NCBI GenBank assembly: GCA_032158295.1
Contig: CM063246.1
Coordinates: forward strand, 10,045,608 to 10,109,607
Reading direction: 5' to 3'
DNA from: Pycnopodia helianthoides
Taxonomy: Eukaryota; Echinodermata; Asteroidea; Forcipulatida; Asteriidae
DNA: 64,000 nt
Of the stretch, positions 36,826 to 47,863 are shown one piece after another. Numbering within the stretch: position 1 is the stretch's first letter; every line of letters starts with the position of its first letter. The notes beneath the pieces are model-generated. The model saw only the letters and a list, made by a program, of their open reading frames with translations. It was not told the origin of the DNA and did not search any database. The translations under genes were made by a program, and so were the position numbers.

Positions 36826-37081
36826 TATATACATAATAATAATAGACAGGTTTTGCAGATATGAATCTATAAACAGTCTGAATTATTATTGATATTTTAA
36901 AAAAACATTTGTCATGCCATATCATTCAATGACTATTCACTTATGCTAGAAAAAAACGTGTAAAGAAAATAACAATAGAAGGCGTCACAATTAACGTTTT
37001 AACATGCCATTGGACAAAACACCCCCCAAAATGATAACGGGTTTTATTTTCCCCTAGCAGATATTGTTTTCGCGTCATTTA
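36826..37081. other. Intergenic spacer
   Basis: AT-rich; nothing recognised. Confidence 0.4.
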
Positions 37082-37154
37082 AAGGAACAATACAGAATTG
37101 GTTTTTGCTAATAAAACAGTTGCTGGCAGTGTAAGCACTTTATGTAATCCACCA
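37082..37154. mobile_element. Family A MITE fragment (inverted, one end only)
   Basis: Matches the first ~75 bases of the inverted family A element, then stops abruptly at the start of the duplicated unit at 37155. Confidence 0.8.
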
Positions 37155-37259
37155 TTGCATCATAATATCGAACTTAAGTGAGGGGATAATTTTTTGTCAC
37201 CCCTAGTTCCTTAAAACTAGCCGAAAAGAGAAGTGGACAATTTTTTTATCAATTGTTCC

Positions 37260-37658
37260 TTAAAGGAACATTACAGAATTGTTTTTTGCTAACAAAACAG
37301 TTACTGGCATTGTAAGCACGTAACGTAATCCACCATATACATAAACTGACAAACCTGTAGAAGTTTGAGATCGATCGGCCATCTGGGTCACGAGAAAATA
37401 GTGAAAAACCGATTACACATTTTGCATGAAATCATATAGATTCAACAAATGAATAAAACGCCCACTGAGCGATAAACTCCAATCGGAAAATTAGTTTATT
37501 CATTTCCCATCAAATATGGCATTTCAGACAGAAATATTTCAAGGGATGTTTTCTACTATCATCATCATTAGACCGTGTAAGTTTTATGTAAATCTGTGAT
37601 CAAAAAGTATATTTAATTTGCAAGTTTTTTTCTTACCAACTCTGTAATGTTCCTTTAA
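37260..37658. mobile_element. TTAA-flanked MITE, family A, copy 5 (inverted)
   Basis: Complete copy with both ends. The internal hairpin reads GCCCACTGAGCG, as in copy 6. Confidence 0.9.
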
Positions 37659-38120
37659 AGATCGATGTAAAATCAACTGCCTATTGCATGTAACACACTC
37701 AGACACAGGTAAAAAGTAAAAAAAAAAAAAATAACGTTTTTAAACTGATTTTGGCCATGGCTGAGAAACCTATTTTCCAAATAGAGAGCAAAACAGGTTA
37801 ATTTTTAACTAACATTTTTCATTTTTCACTTCTTTTATGGCAACTTTTTTGAAGTTGTTTCAAAATGTTAAAACTGTGCTGTTTTTCTCTCTAAAATGTT
37901 ACTGCAAGAACAAAATAAGAAATCATTGCGCTTTTAAAATGCGTTAATGGTCTTTTAGTTTTTACCCTTTTGTTAGCAAAACAAGTGGCCTCATTTTATA
38001 CTCCAAAATATTATTGCATCATAATATCGAACTTAAGTGAGGGGATAATTTTTTGTCACCCCTAGTTCCTTAAAACTAGCCGAAAAGAGAAGTGGACAAT
38101 TTTTTTTGATCCTTTGTTCC

Positions 38121-38492
38121 TTAAAGGAACATTACAGAATTGTTTTTTGCTAACAAAACAGTTACTGGCATTGTAAGCACTTAACGTAATCCACCATATA
38201 CATCAACTGACAAACCTGGAGAAGTTTGAGATCGATCGGCCATCTGGGTCACGAGAAAATAGTGAAAAACCGATTACACATTTGCATGAAATCATATAGA
38301 TTCAACAAATGAATAAAACGCCCACTGAGCGATAAACTCCAATCAAATATGGCATTTCAAACATAAATATTTCAAGGGATGTTTTCTACTATCATCATCA
38401 TTAGACCGTGTAGGCCTAAGTTTTATGTAAATCTGTGATCAAAAAGTATATTTTATAAGTTTTTTCTTACCAATTCTGTAATGTTCCTTTAA
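38121..38492. mobile_element. TTAA-flanked MITE, family A, copy 6 (inverted)
   Basis: Same variant as copy 5 but missing the ~24 bases after 'ccaat' near 38343 and carrying a small insertion near 38412. Confidence 0.9.
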
Positions 38493-39920
38493 ACCCAGCC
38501 GAAAAGAGGAGAGGATGTATATTTTTTTACCCTTCGTTCCTATAACAAATCGTCTTCTTGTGAAACTGTATTGATGTTTATTTAAACACCACAAAATGTG
38601 CATAATATTCTTTACTAATATCTATAATTTCTAGACATTGAAATTGTTAGCATTGCAAAATGAGATTATTTGTCAAATCTGGGGCGTGTTTTTCACAATT
38701 TCGCAGAGTAAATGGTTTTGATACAAATTTTCGGAAAATAAAGAAAATTACATGCTGTCACTTTGAAATAATATACTCAAAATGAAAAGTTGCAGTTGAA
38801 AATGAACCTGTTGCAAAGAATGTCTGTGGAAGCAGCTCTCCTGGTCAGTGCACTCCAACAACATCCGGGTCAGAATTGACCCGTATCCTGGTCCGTGAGA
38901 CCTGACCCAATTCTGCATCAGTGCGACCAAGAATCTCTGCGTCAAAATGTCCCAGAAATGGTTAAAAAATGCCGCAGAATCTGAGTTAAAAAAATCCCAT
39001 TCTTAATCGCTTTCCGGTTCAGCTGACCTGGATATGGGGCTGGCCATACGGAGGCGGAATCCAGGTCATTTCTGATTCGGGAGTTTTTAGCGTGTGGTCC
39101 ACAAAGCATTCCATACTTTACCAAGGGTAATACACACACATTCATTGACAACTCAGAATGCACGAGCTTATACTAGGCCCAATCTGCTTTCTGAGCTTTG
39201 TACCAAACTCTGTGATTAGTAATGTCCGACACTGATAGATGTCCGAACCTCGCATTTGACCTTAAAACGGGAAATTGATTATTTTGTTTATATAAGTTCA
39301 CTATTTACACGGTGGCATTCCACGTGCGTTATTGATTAGTTTGGCTATAAAGCGAACACAGACAGAGGTCCCCCCCCCCCCCCCGAATGATGCGATTGCC
39401 TCGTATACATCGCCTCGGTAGCAATCAAACGACAAAATCAACAAGGATAAGAATTGAGTGACAAACATTTTCCATCCGAACCTTTTCCCGATGAGAAAAG
39501 CGGAAAAAAGCTGAATGCGGTTCATTACATCGTGGGATCGTTATTGTAGGCTTGTATAAGTCTCGCGCGTATTCGAACTTCCGGGACCGCTGTGGTCCCA
39601 ACCATACAAACCAAAATGAAGTTTTACGTGGATGGGATTTTGTTTTGTCATTTATTTTAGTTTAACGTAGTTTATGGCGTTAAAAATTAATCAAGTTGTT
39701 GGAATATAATACCAAGTGATAAACAATATGAAAGTAAAATCATTTAAACAAAATATGAAGAAAGCATGCGAATAAGACTTGACTTCCGTTTTACGGTTAC
39801 TATAGAATTTAAGAATTTTGCCCCAAAATTACGGGCATGTTGACAGTATGTTATGGATGCACACATTCGGGCGTGGTTGGTAAATGGGTGTCTATTTAAC
39901 AATTTATTTGTTTCATTGTT
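38493..39920. other. Intergenic, no gene supported
   Basis: Contains a C run at 39370-39384. Minus-strand ORFs up to 74 codons have no motif. Confidence 0.4.
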
Positions 39921-40097
39921 AATAGACCTTATGCACATGACGTCATTTGAGTAGGGCGCCCTCGTCTAGAGGTCAAAAGAAGATTGCTCATTGGCTCATT
40001 CTCTGCGCCGCGCGTACAAAATGTGCTTTTTCCATTGTTTCGTCATCGTTTTACCTCTAAGATGGCGGCGTGATGACGTCAATGCATAAGGTCTATT
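39921..40097. mobile_element. Family E MITE with inverted ends carrying TGACGTCA
   Basis: The ends AATAGACCTTATGCAC and TGCATAAGGTCTATT are inverted repeats of ~15 bp, each followed inward by TGACGTCA (39938-39945, 40074-40081). ~177 bp, noncoding. Confidence 0.75.
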
Positions 40098-40559
40098 TGA
40101 TGATTTTTTGTTTATATAAAAAATATATTTTAGGCCTATATATAACAACTTGCTATGGGTATTTTTTATTTTCAATAATTGTGTATGATTTCATAGAGAA
40201 CTATAGTCTTCGTTCGAGTTGTTTTCTTGTTTTCGATATGCGCGAGACTGGCACAGTCTATTCCTAGATGACCTCACTCAATTTCTACAGATTCTCTAAT
40301 CCATTTCAATTACTGTCCATGCGTTTCTCCGTTAGGGTAAATTAAACGACATAAGGACTTTGATCTCCTGCGTGTCTCATTGAAGGACATTAACTCGTTA
40401 GTATTTTGTGAAAAATCTAAAGAAAAAATATACCCACCAATTTCACGTATCGGTGAAACTTAATTCGATGTGCTCATTATAAAAATTATTGTATTATTAT
40501 TATTTATAAATTGCTTCAAACATTGGACCGTTGTTTTTTTAGGCTTTCTGCATTTGGAG

Positions 40560-41370
40560 GTAATTTAGGCCGTGTCCGTAGAGACCCCTTGCATTGGCCG
40601 CCATCGTTGATGAAACGTGCACTCGTGAAGAGCTATCATTGGCTGAGAGTTATGCGCAGCACGTACACGCGTGCACGTTACCACTGGTTTTCATCAAAGA
40701 TGGTTGTCAATGACGTCATGTGCAAACCATCTTTGGACCTTATCATCAATGCAAATTATGCATTGACGTCATCCCGCCGCCATCTTACAGGTAAAACGAT
40801 GCTGCAACAACGGAAAACGCACATTTATGTACATGTACGCGAGGCGCACAGGATGGGCCAATGACTAAGCAACTTTTTGTTTACCTCTAGCCGAGGGCGC
40901 CCTACTCAAATGACGTCATATGCATAAGGTCATGTGCATAAGGTATAGTGGCAGCTGCGGTTGTTGGTAAGGGTGTAGATGTGGTTATTCTATGCTTTGC
41001 AAGGCGCGTTACGTGACGGGTGCCACAGACTGAGCTCATTTGGATACAGCCTCATCTGGGCTGCGTTTTCGCGGTCGTAACCAATAACTGTTTCGGTTGA
41101 AATGGCCATTGGTTAAACACTGGGCAATGGATTTTTTTTTTTTTTAATATGACCCTAGGTAAACCAAACAATGGAGACGTGAACGCGTGTACGCGCCACG
41201 CACAACTCTCAGCCAATTATAGATTAGCCTGAACATCTGACGTCACGCTTCGAGGCCCGGTGACGCGTGAATAACGCCAGATACCGGCATTGAGCGCCAG
41301 ATGATAGTCTTCATTTACCTAAGTGAGGGCGCTGTTTGGGCTTGTGACGTCATATGCAAGGTGTGTATTG
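40560..41370. repeat. Cluster of family E copies with five CRE palindromes
   Basis: Blocks at 40576-40740, 40740-40940 and 41160-41370 share GGCTGAGAGT or ACTCTCAGCC, AGGGCGCC and perfect TGACGTCA at 40711, 40764, 40911, 41238 and 41345. They are arranged in both orientations. Confidence 0.7.
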
Positions 41371-43086
41371 TGTGATGAAAGTACAGTGTGGTATCTGTCA
41401 ACTTTTTGTCCTGGTTTGAGTGCATAAAGGCTCTCTAAAGGTTACGTGTTGTGAAAAAGTTACTGATTCAAAACACACACACTTTCTTATTTGATGAAAG
41501 TATCTTCTATCGTGTATGATTAGGAATAGACAATGGACACCTGTTATACCATGGTTATACCAATTAGTACCAATTTAAACCAAGCATTGTTTTCTAGTAT
41601 AGATTATCATATTGATTGGGTATTTTCCCAGGTTGTTGCTAATGTCCGCAATGAGCTAATTCCTTAATTGATCTAATTAGAAATGCTATAGAAGATAATA
41701 CCTCCAAGCTGCGTTTCATCAAAAAGCTAATAGAGCTGTGTTTTTTTTCTAACGGGAAGAGTTCAATTTGACATGTTGTAATGACCTACTACGACAACGT
41801 CGCAAAAAAATAATCAAAAAAATAAGCCTGAAGCGATTATTGGCTTTTGCGTATGGGGAGGTAATTTTGACAACCTATGTGCGAGAGAAAGATAAAATTC
41901 CCCCTTGGGACCGTGGTATGCGGCACTCATCCTCCTACATAAACGAGGGCCTTGGATCGAATCCACCAATCGTCATTGTCGCTAAATGGGACAGGAGGAA
42001 GTTCGCCAGAGTACACGATGCACAAGACCATTTCTAAAGGCCACCGAGTGCGCTGCTTAAAACAACAAACACAGAACCACAAGAGGGAGAAACAAAACAA
42101 AAATGTACATGAGACTTCTTGGAGCATGGGGTGCCGGTGCCTATGTGGCAGGAAGTTCTGTACCCCCCCCCAAGATGCTGTCCCCACATGCGAAGATTGT
42201 GAAGACATTTCTTCAGGTCACGCGCCCACAATTTTCCCCGATGTGTGTCTCCCCATACTTTTAATTTACAAGGGCTAACGAAGTAGATTCAAAAGAGGGC
42301 GCTATCAGCCAAAATGTATACACAATTTGCCATTATGGATGGGGTGGGGCCGGGGGTGGGGGTGGGGGCAGAAGCTCCTGCTACATCGGTGTTCGAGAAT
42401 TGGGCTGCGTATAAAAGAATGTACAATAACAAACGGGGAAAATGCAAAATTTTCATTTCAATTGTCAATTCATTTTAATTACAGTATTTTGATGCTCTCG
42501 CGAGGTTTAAGACAATGAAAACATGTATGTGGCCAAAACAAATAATATGTCAGTAAATGATCAGGTAAGAAAATAATTGAAAATGCAACGGGCTGCGTGT
42601 GCAGCCTTTTTATGCAACATCAATAGTGTCAATAAATATAAAAATGATACAGCTTTCCTGCTACGAGTAGCGTTCATGTTATGCACAGTTTTTTTTTTAG
42701 ATAAACCATATTTCTTCCTAAGACGATCCGTGAATACTGACCGAAACGTCGAGTTGTAACTTCACCACTGGTTATTTTACAGAAATTCGCACAAGATGAA
42801 TTTTTCTTCTTCTTCTATGTACACAATATAGTTACTGCAAACCGCTTACCATAATTATTTGAAGTCCCGTACTGAAATGATACGTATTCACTCGGAACCT
42901 AAGCCAGAGCTTAAACCCTGAGCCTAAGCCGAAGCCTAAACCCGGAGCCTGAGCCGAAGCTGTTTTTTCGAAAAGGGCAATTAACTCACTTGCCTACCCC
43001 CTGCCCTGGCTGTCACGTTTTTGTACAGATTATACAGGTTTTGAAACCAAATAACTTCAATCAAAACTTAACTTACTGAAAATGTA
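41371..43086. other. Intergenic, downstream of the transporter gene
   Basis: No gene supported. GAGCCTAAGCCGAAGCC-type short repeats are at 42895-42960 and G-rich tracts at 42340-42370. Confidence 0.4.
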
Positions 43087-43092
43087 TTTATT
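43087..43092 (-). terminator. Candidate polyadenylation signal of the SLC16-like gene
   Basis: Minus-strand AATAAA about 500 bases past the stop codon at 43596. Confidence 0.45.
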
Positions 43093-43595
43093 AAAAAAAA
43101 GAACGTCAACCTATTTACTCAACAACTGAAGCAGTAGCTTCAACAACTGAGGCAGTAGCTTGTTTCCACGGTCTTTAGGACAAACCTGGACAACTGTGTT
43201 ATGTTTGCTGGAAGTCTTTCAAGTGTGATTCTGGTTTCATGTCTTGCAAGTCAAGGATCAATGAGCTCAGGAGAGGACAACATTTCTAACAATCCTCGGC
43301 AACGGTGTAACGCAGAGAAAAAGTTTAATTGAACGGGCATTAATGTTTACATGGGGAGATTATGGGAAAGGTTGGAATCGGGCTATAATTTCAGCCGTGC
43401 ATTGGTACCACCACATGAGCGTTCAGATTAGGATGGTAAACACCGGCAGTTGTCAAAACCACAAACTTTGTCTTAACCGACCTGAGATCAACTGACCCCC
43501 ACCATCCCCAAACAAAAGCCACCATTATAGGATCGTCGATGTTATTACATGGATCTCTGCAGATGCAGAATTAGTAGCAATGAGCCGTCGCCTTG

Positions 43596-46500
43596 TCATT
43601 CGTCGCCGTTCCCAATGAGCCGCCGGTCCGAGTCACCCAGGAGCATCTCGTAGTCGTCTCTCCGGGCGTCTTTCCTCGATTGGAACCACCTGCTCCGCCG
43701 ACGTATTAGGTCAATGATCAACAGAGGGACTGGGAGCATCTCTACAGCCCCCAGACTGATGAACGACGCGTCGTAGCTACCGCTGACGTCATAGAGCCAA
43801 CCTGAGGTGTAGAGGCGGGAATTGGTGGGGAAAACAACATTACGTCTGTTTTGGTAACCTTCAATGTGTAATCAAGTATAGATAATTCAAATGACATTCT
43901 AATGAGTTATTATTATTATTCACATGGGAGAATTTTATATTTCCTTGCATTAAACAGTTGAATGATTGGTTTCACAAAGAGAACCAATAAACCAGTGTGA
44001 GCGCAAGAAACAAAATAGTGATGAAATGTCATGTTTGATTTCATTGTAACCGTTCCGACTGAGCACAGATCAATCGCGATTTAAGGGGTTAGTTTACTAT
44101 TTAAAACCCTGCGATGCCATTTATTGTAAAATTGTCTTTGGATGCCCTAGGGCCTACATGACAGCAGCGTGCTGTACGTTGGGAAAACGTGTATTTAATA
44201 CTTTTTTCAAAGGTAATAATCTTTCAAAACGCTTTAGAGATAGTTTGGCAAAAAAAAAAATTATTATAATTTTTTCATTTTTTAAAATAAATTTATTATG
44301 TTTTTACACTGCAAAACCGCAATTTTAGTTGTACACTAAAAAACTGTTTTATATGGGGATTCAGAGTCCATGGGTCATACTGCCTAAAGGGTCATAGGCC
44401 ATGTCAATCGGACCTGTCTGAGGATAGAACTTAAAGAGTTTCACCTGTTTTTGCGGGGAAATATTACGAGTAATTAATGAAAATGTGTTTTCGGTCTATA
44501 AGTTGCAGACCTATAGGTAGGCCATCGGAGGGCTTTAAAGACTGAACTTTGTAAAAAAAAAAAAAAAAAAAAAAAATGCATTTGTCAAATAACCTTGTCA
44601 AATGGAACGTGAGGCATTTGTTTTAACAACTGGGAAACAAAAAATTGCTATAACATCAATTTTGAAAGTACCGGATACCAGTATTGTCGACTCACCTGGA
44701 ATGAATCCCATAGGCATCCGTAGAATTCCCATTATAAATGTACACCAGCTGAGCGCTAGGATGAACCTACTACCTCCAACCAGATCCTTGAGGACTGTGA
44801 CACCGAGTGGGAATAAGGTACCTACGGCCAGGCCGTACACAATACCCAAGACGAACCGACCGGCAAAAGTACCCGCCAGTGGGTCCAACATCAGGCAGAG
44901 ACCCGCTACAATTGCAGTAGCACAGAGTAAAGAGTTAGACGTGACTAGTTTACTGTCCACGAACAAGCCCTGTACCACCTTACCGAAGAAGTTGGCGAAG
45001 CCCGCGCCTAACGGCAGCGAGGCGGCCTGGTACGGGGTCAACCCTTCCTGGATCGCATGCGGGACGAGGTAGATCATCCACGCCATGAAACACAGTCTTT
45101 CACAGCACAGGATGCACAAAATAGTGAAGAAACTAAAGTCTCTAAGAAGGTACAAGTGACTCTCCCGTACGAACTGCTTCCAGCGCGCTTTGCAGCTCAC
45201 GTCCTTTGATACCGGTACGTCTACTGCTGATGAAGGAGACACCTCGATGTCACCGTCTGCGTCCTCGGTGACGACCGGTCTCAGCACAGCTCCACACACC
45301 GTCATATTGAGTGCTACTCCACCCCACATGAGCAGTGCCCCTCTCCAGCCGTACGTGTCTAAGAGAAACTGCGTCATCAGTGGGGCCGCCATTATGGCGA
45401 TTGGGACGGAGGTCAACGCGAGACTATACGCTGTGGCGTACCTTACGGGGAAGTAAGAGGTGATCATGGAAAGAGTTGGATTCTCAACCAGGCCCATGCC
45501 AATACCTGAGCAACACAATGTCAAAGTATAGAATTAGTACAGAAACAAGAGGGAACGGTTTCTTTATAAAGCATGTGACTCTTCTCTCAATCAAGACGTA
45601 ACATGCATCAGAAACAGGTGTATACCCCACATTTTATAACCCTGAATTGAAGCCCCCCTTTAAAATATTTTTTAATTTTTTTTTGTTTTAATCAGTCCCG
45701 ATAATTAAGTTTTCCTTCATATTTCCCGTCTTTTGTTGTATTTGGGGGTTTGGCTGCAAAACAGTTGCTGTAATGTTCCTTTAATTTAATTAAAGGATAG
45801 TTTTGATTACTTTCAAGGTATACTTGTGACTTTTTTAAGGAACCGTGGTATGGGGAAAAGGAGAACGTTAATTTTTGAAAATGAAAAAAAAAACCCAAAA
45901 AACAAACAAAAACAAAAACCCAAATCCAAAAAATTGCAAGGCGTAAGCTTCGCTTTTTCGCATTTACTAGGGGATACATTGATTATGGTTATTTTTTAGT
46001 TACGATAGTAAAGTACATGGTTTCACAAAACAAGATTCAGAAACGATTTATTTCATAGGGCAGGGGATTTGTTTCCATTTCGGAACTAAATCAACATGAA
46101 ACATGATCGTTACTCTTCGTCAGGTCATTGGGTTTTGGTAAACAATCACTTGCTTTTTAACATTTTGTGACTATGGTGTGTTGAATAACAAACCGTGCTC
46201 AACCGTCAAAGATAGTACAGGATTTGTTAGAATAGTAAACACTGTTTAATTTTAGTCTGAAAGCATACTGATTTAAAGTTAAAGGAACATTACAGAATTG
46301 GTTTTTGCTAACAAAACAGTTGCTGGCAGTGTAAGCAATTTATGTAATCCACCATATACATAAACTGACAAACCTGTAGAAGTTTGAGATCGATCGGCAA
46401 TCTGGGTCACGAGAAAACAGTGAAAAACCGATTACACATTTGCATGAAATCATATAGAATCAACAAATGAATAAAACGCTCACTGAGCGATAAACTCCGA

Positions 46501-47863
46501 TCGGAAAATTAGTTTATTCATTTCTCATCAAATATGGAATTTCAGACAGACATATTTCAAGGGATGTTTTCTACTATCATCATCATTAGACCGTGTAAGT
46601 TTTATGTAAATCTGTGATCAAAAAGTATATTTTACAAGTTTATTTCTTACCAATTCTGTAATGTTCCTTTAAGACTGGAACCATTTTTTTCTGTGAAATA
46701 ATGTCCCTCTGAGATGAAGTCATATTCGAGAAAACTGTATCTGCTTAAAAAAAGGCAACATCTGATTTCGGTTGTTACAATCAAAATTGAGCACAACTAT
46801 GAAAATTGTGCATATTTTTTCCTGACTCACAAAACGGATTAAGCCCACATTTTCACAGGTTTGTTATTTAATGTTTAATATGCTTGATCACACAAGACAT
46901 GAACTTTCTGCGACTATTTTGTGAGCTCTACCAGTCCTTTATATATTACCTTTAAGAACATTTCACAGACAAATTTAATTTTGCGGCGATTTGAGCCAGT
47001 TTACCTGTTAAAGCGAGAGGGTACAGAAGAGACAAAACCCCCAGGCTCAGAGAGCAGAATACGAGGCCGATGCTGATCAGCAATCCCCCGGTCATCACCA
47101 CTAGACGGTGACCGCATCGCGAGCACATCCACGCCGCTGGAAGCGCTGTCAAAAGTGTGTGGGGGGAGGGGAGGCGTAAAAAATGACAACAGTTATAAAT
47201 CTGTATCACACCACATGCCTTTGCCCCCTCCCAATGCGTTCATGTGCAATACAAAATAAAGATCGAATCAAAGCAAACTTCTATAATCAGATTAGATCAA
47301 GATGGCTAAAAAGAAGGAATAAATTATATTAGGGTAATTTGTCAAAATGCGACGGAACAAAATCGGATGATAAACCGAGAATAAGGCCGGTAGCCTGCCT
47401 ATAGCTGCTAAACTAATTTTTTTTTAAACCATCGTTCATATTATAGACTCAATCCTGGCGATTGTCAACAAGTAACCATCTGCTGTTGGTCTTATCAATT
47501 GGCGGCTGCGCTTAAGGCTACGGCTGTAGCATGATACTATAGAATATGCTTCAATTAACGCTTGTTCACATTTCAAACCAAGGTTGTTGCCGGTATACCA
47601 ACTATATGCGGTTTAAATTAAGCTATATAAAACTGAAAAGATTGAAAAGGCAAACCTGTGAAGTCGGATAGCGTCAGCATCGCACTGATAACCCAACCAA
47701 TAACCGAGGTGTCTATCTGCAGATCGTCCCTGATGCTCGGCAGGAGGACGGAGAGGACCTTCACGGTAGACGCCTTGATGAACATCGCGAAGAAAGTACT
47801 CCCTACGATCATCCAGCCCCACCCACCATCTTCCCGCTTGTCTGCATCGCCTCCACCCTTCAT
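43596..47863 (-). CDS. SLC16 / monocarboxylate transporter-like protein (4 exons, complete)
   Basis: A plasma-membrane MFS transporter with 12 predicted membrane segments. Minus-strand exons in order: 47863-47656 (from ATG), 47145-47005, 45505-44696 and 43801-43596 (TGA). All junctions are phase 1 with AG/GT borders; they join to 1365 bp, 454 residues. The start gives MKGGGDADKRE then DGGWGWM at 12-18, the SLC16 TM1 signature. Further family features are CGHRLVVMTGGLL after TM2, GIGMGLVENP at 117-126, YGWRGALLMWGG at 168-179, an acidic loop between TM6 and TM7 at 193-232, and GWLYDVSGSYDASF in the last exon. Where MCT1 has Asp302 and Arg306 in TM8, this protein has N288 and K292. The SLC16 subtype and substrate are not assignable by eye. 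Confidence 0.93.
43802..44695 (-). other. Intron 3 of the SLC16-like gene
   Basis: AT-rich, with a poly-A run at 44553-44575 and no inserted family A or B MITE seen. Confidence 0.6.
46279..46672. mobile_element. TTAA-flanked MITE, family A, copy 7 (inverted)
   Basis: Complete ~394-bp copy with both AGGAACATTACAG ends, inside intron 2 of the SLC16-like gene. Its right TTAA (46669-46672) is also the left boundary of the next element. Confidence 0.9.
46669..46955. mobile_element. Family B-like MITE remnant abutting copy 7
   Basis: Ends GTCCTTTATATATTACCTTTAA and contains 'cacattttcacaggtttgtt' and 'ttgtgagctctacca', as in family B copy 1. The left end is eroded but begins at the shared TTAA. 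Confidence 0.6.
47146..47655 (-). other. Intron 1 of the SLC16-like gene
   Basis: About 510 bp; no repeat recognised. Confidence 0.6.

Larger units (their letters stand above)
37155..38492 (+). repeat. Direct duplication of a 105-bp unit plus family A MITE
   Basis: The ~105-bp unit starting ATTGCATCATAATATCGAAC and ending in a T run plus GTTCC occurs at 37154-37259 and 38012-38120, each followed by a family A MITE. The copies are nearly identical. A shorter related piece (AGCCGAAAAGAGGAG) follows at 38497. Confidence 0.85.
45506..47004 (-). other. Intron 2 of the SLC16-like gene
   Basis: Contains a family A end fragment at ~45768-45785 (TGTAATGTTCCTTTAA), a complete family A MITE and an abutting family B remnant. 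Confidence 0.6.

Noticed and set aside
44602..45072. 156-codon plus-strand ORF
   Set aside because: It is the antisense shadow of the third exon of the SLC16-like gene.
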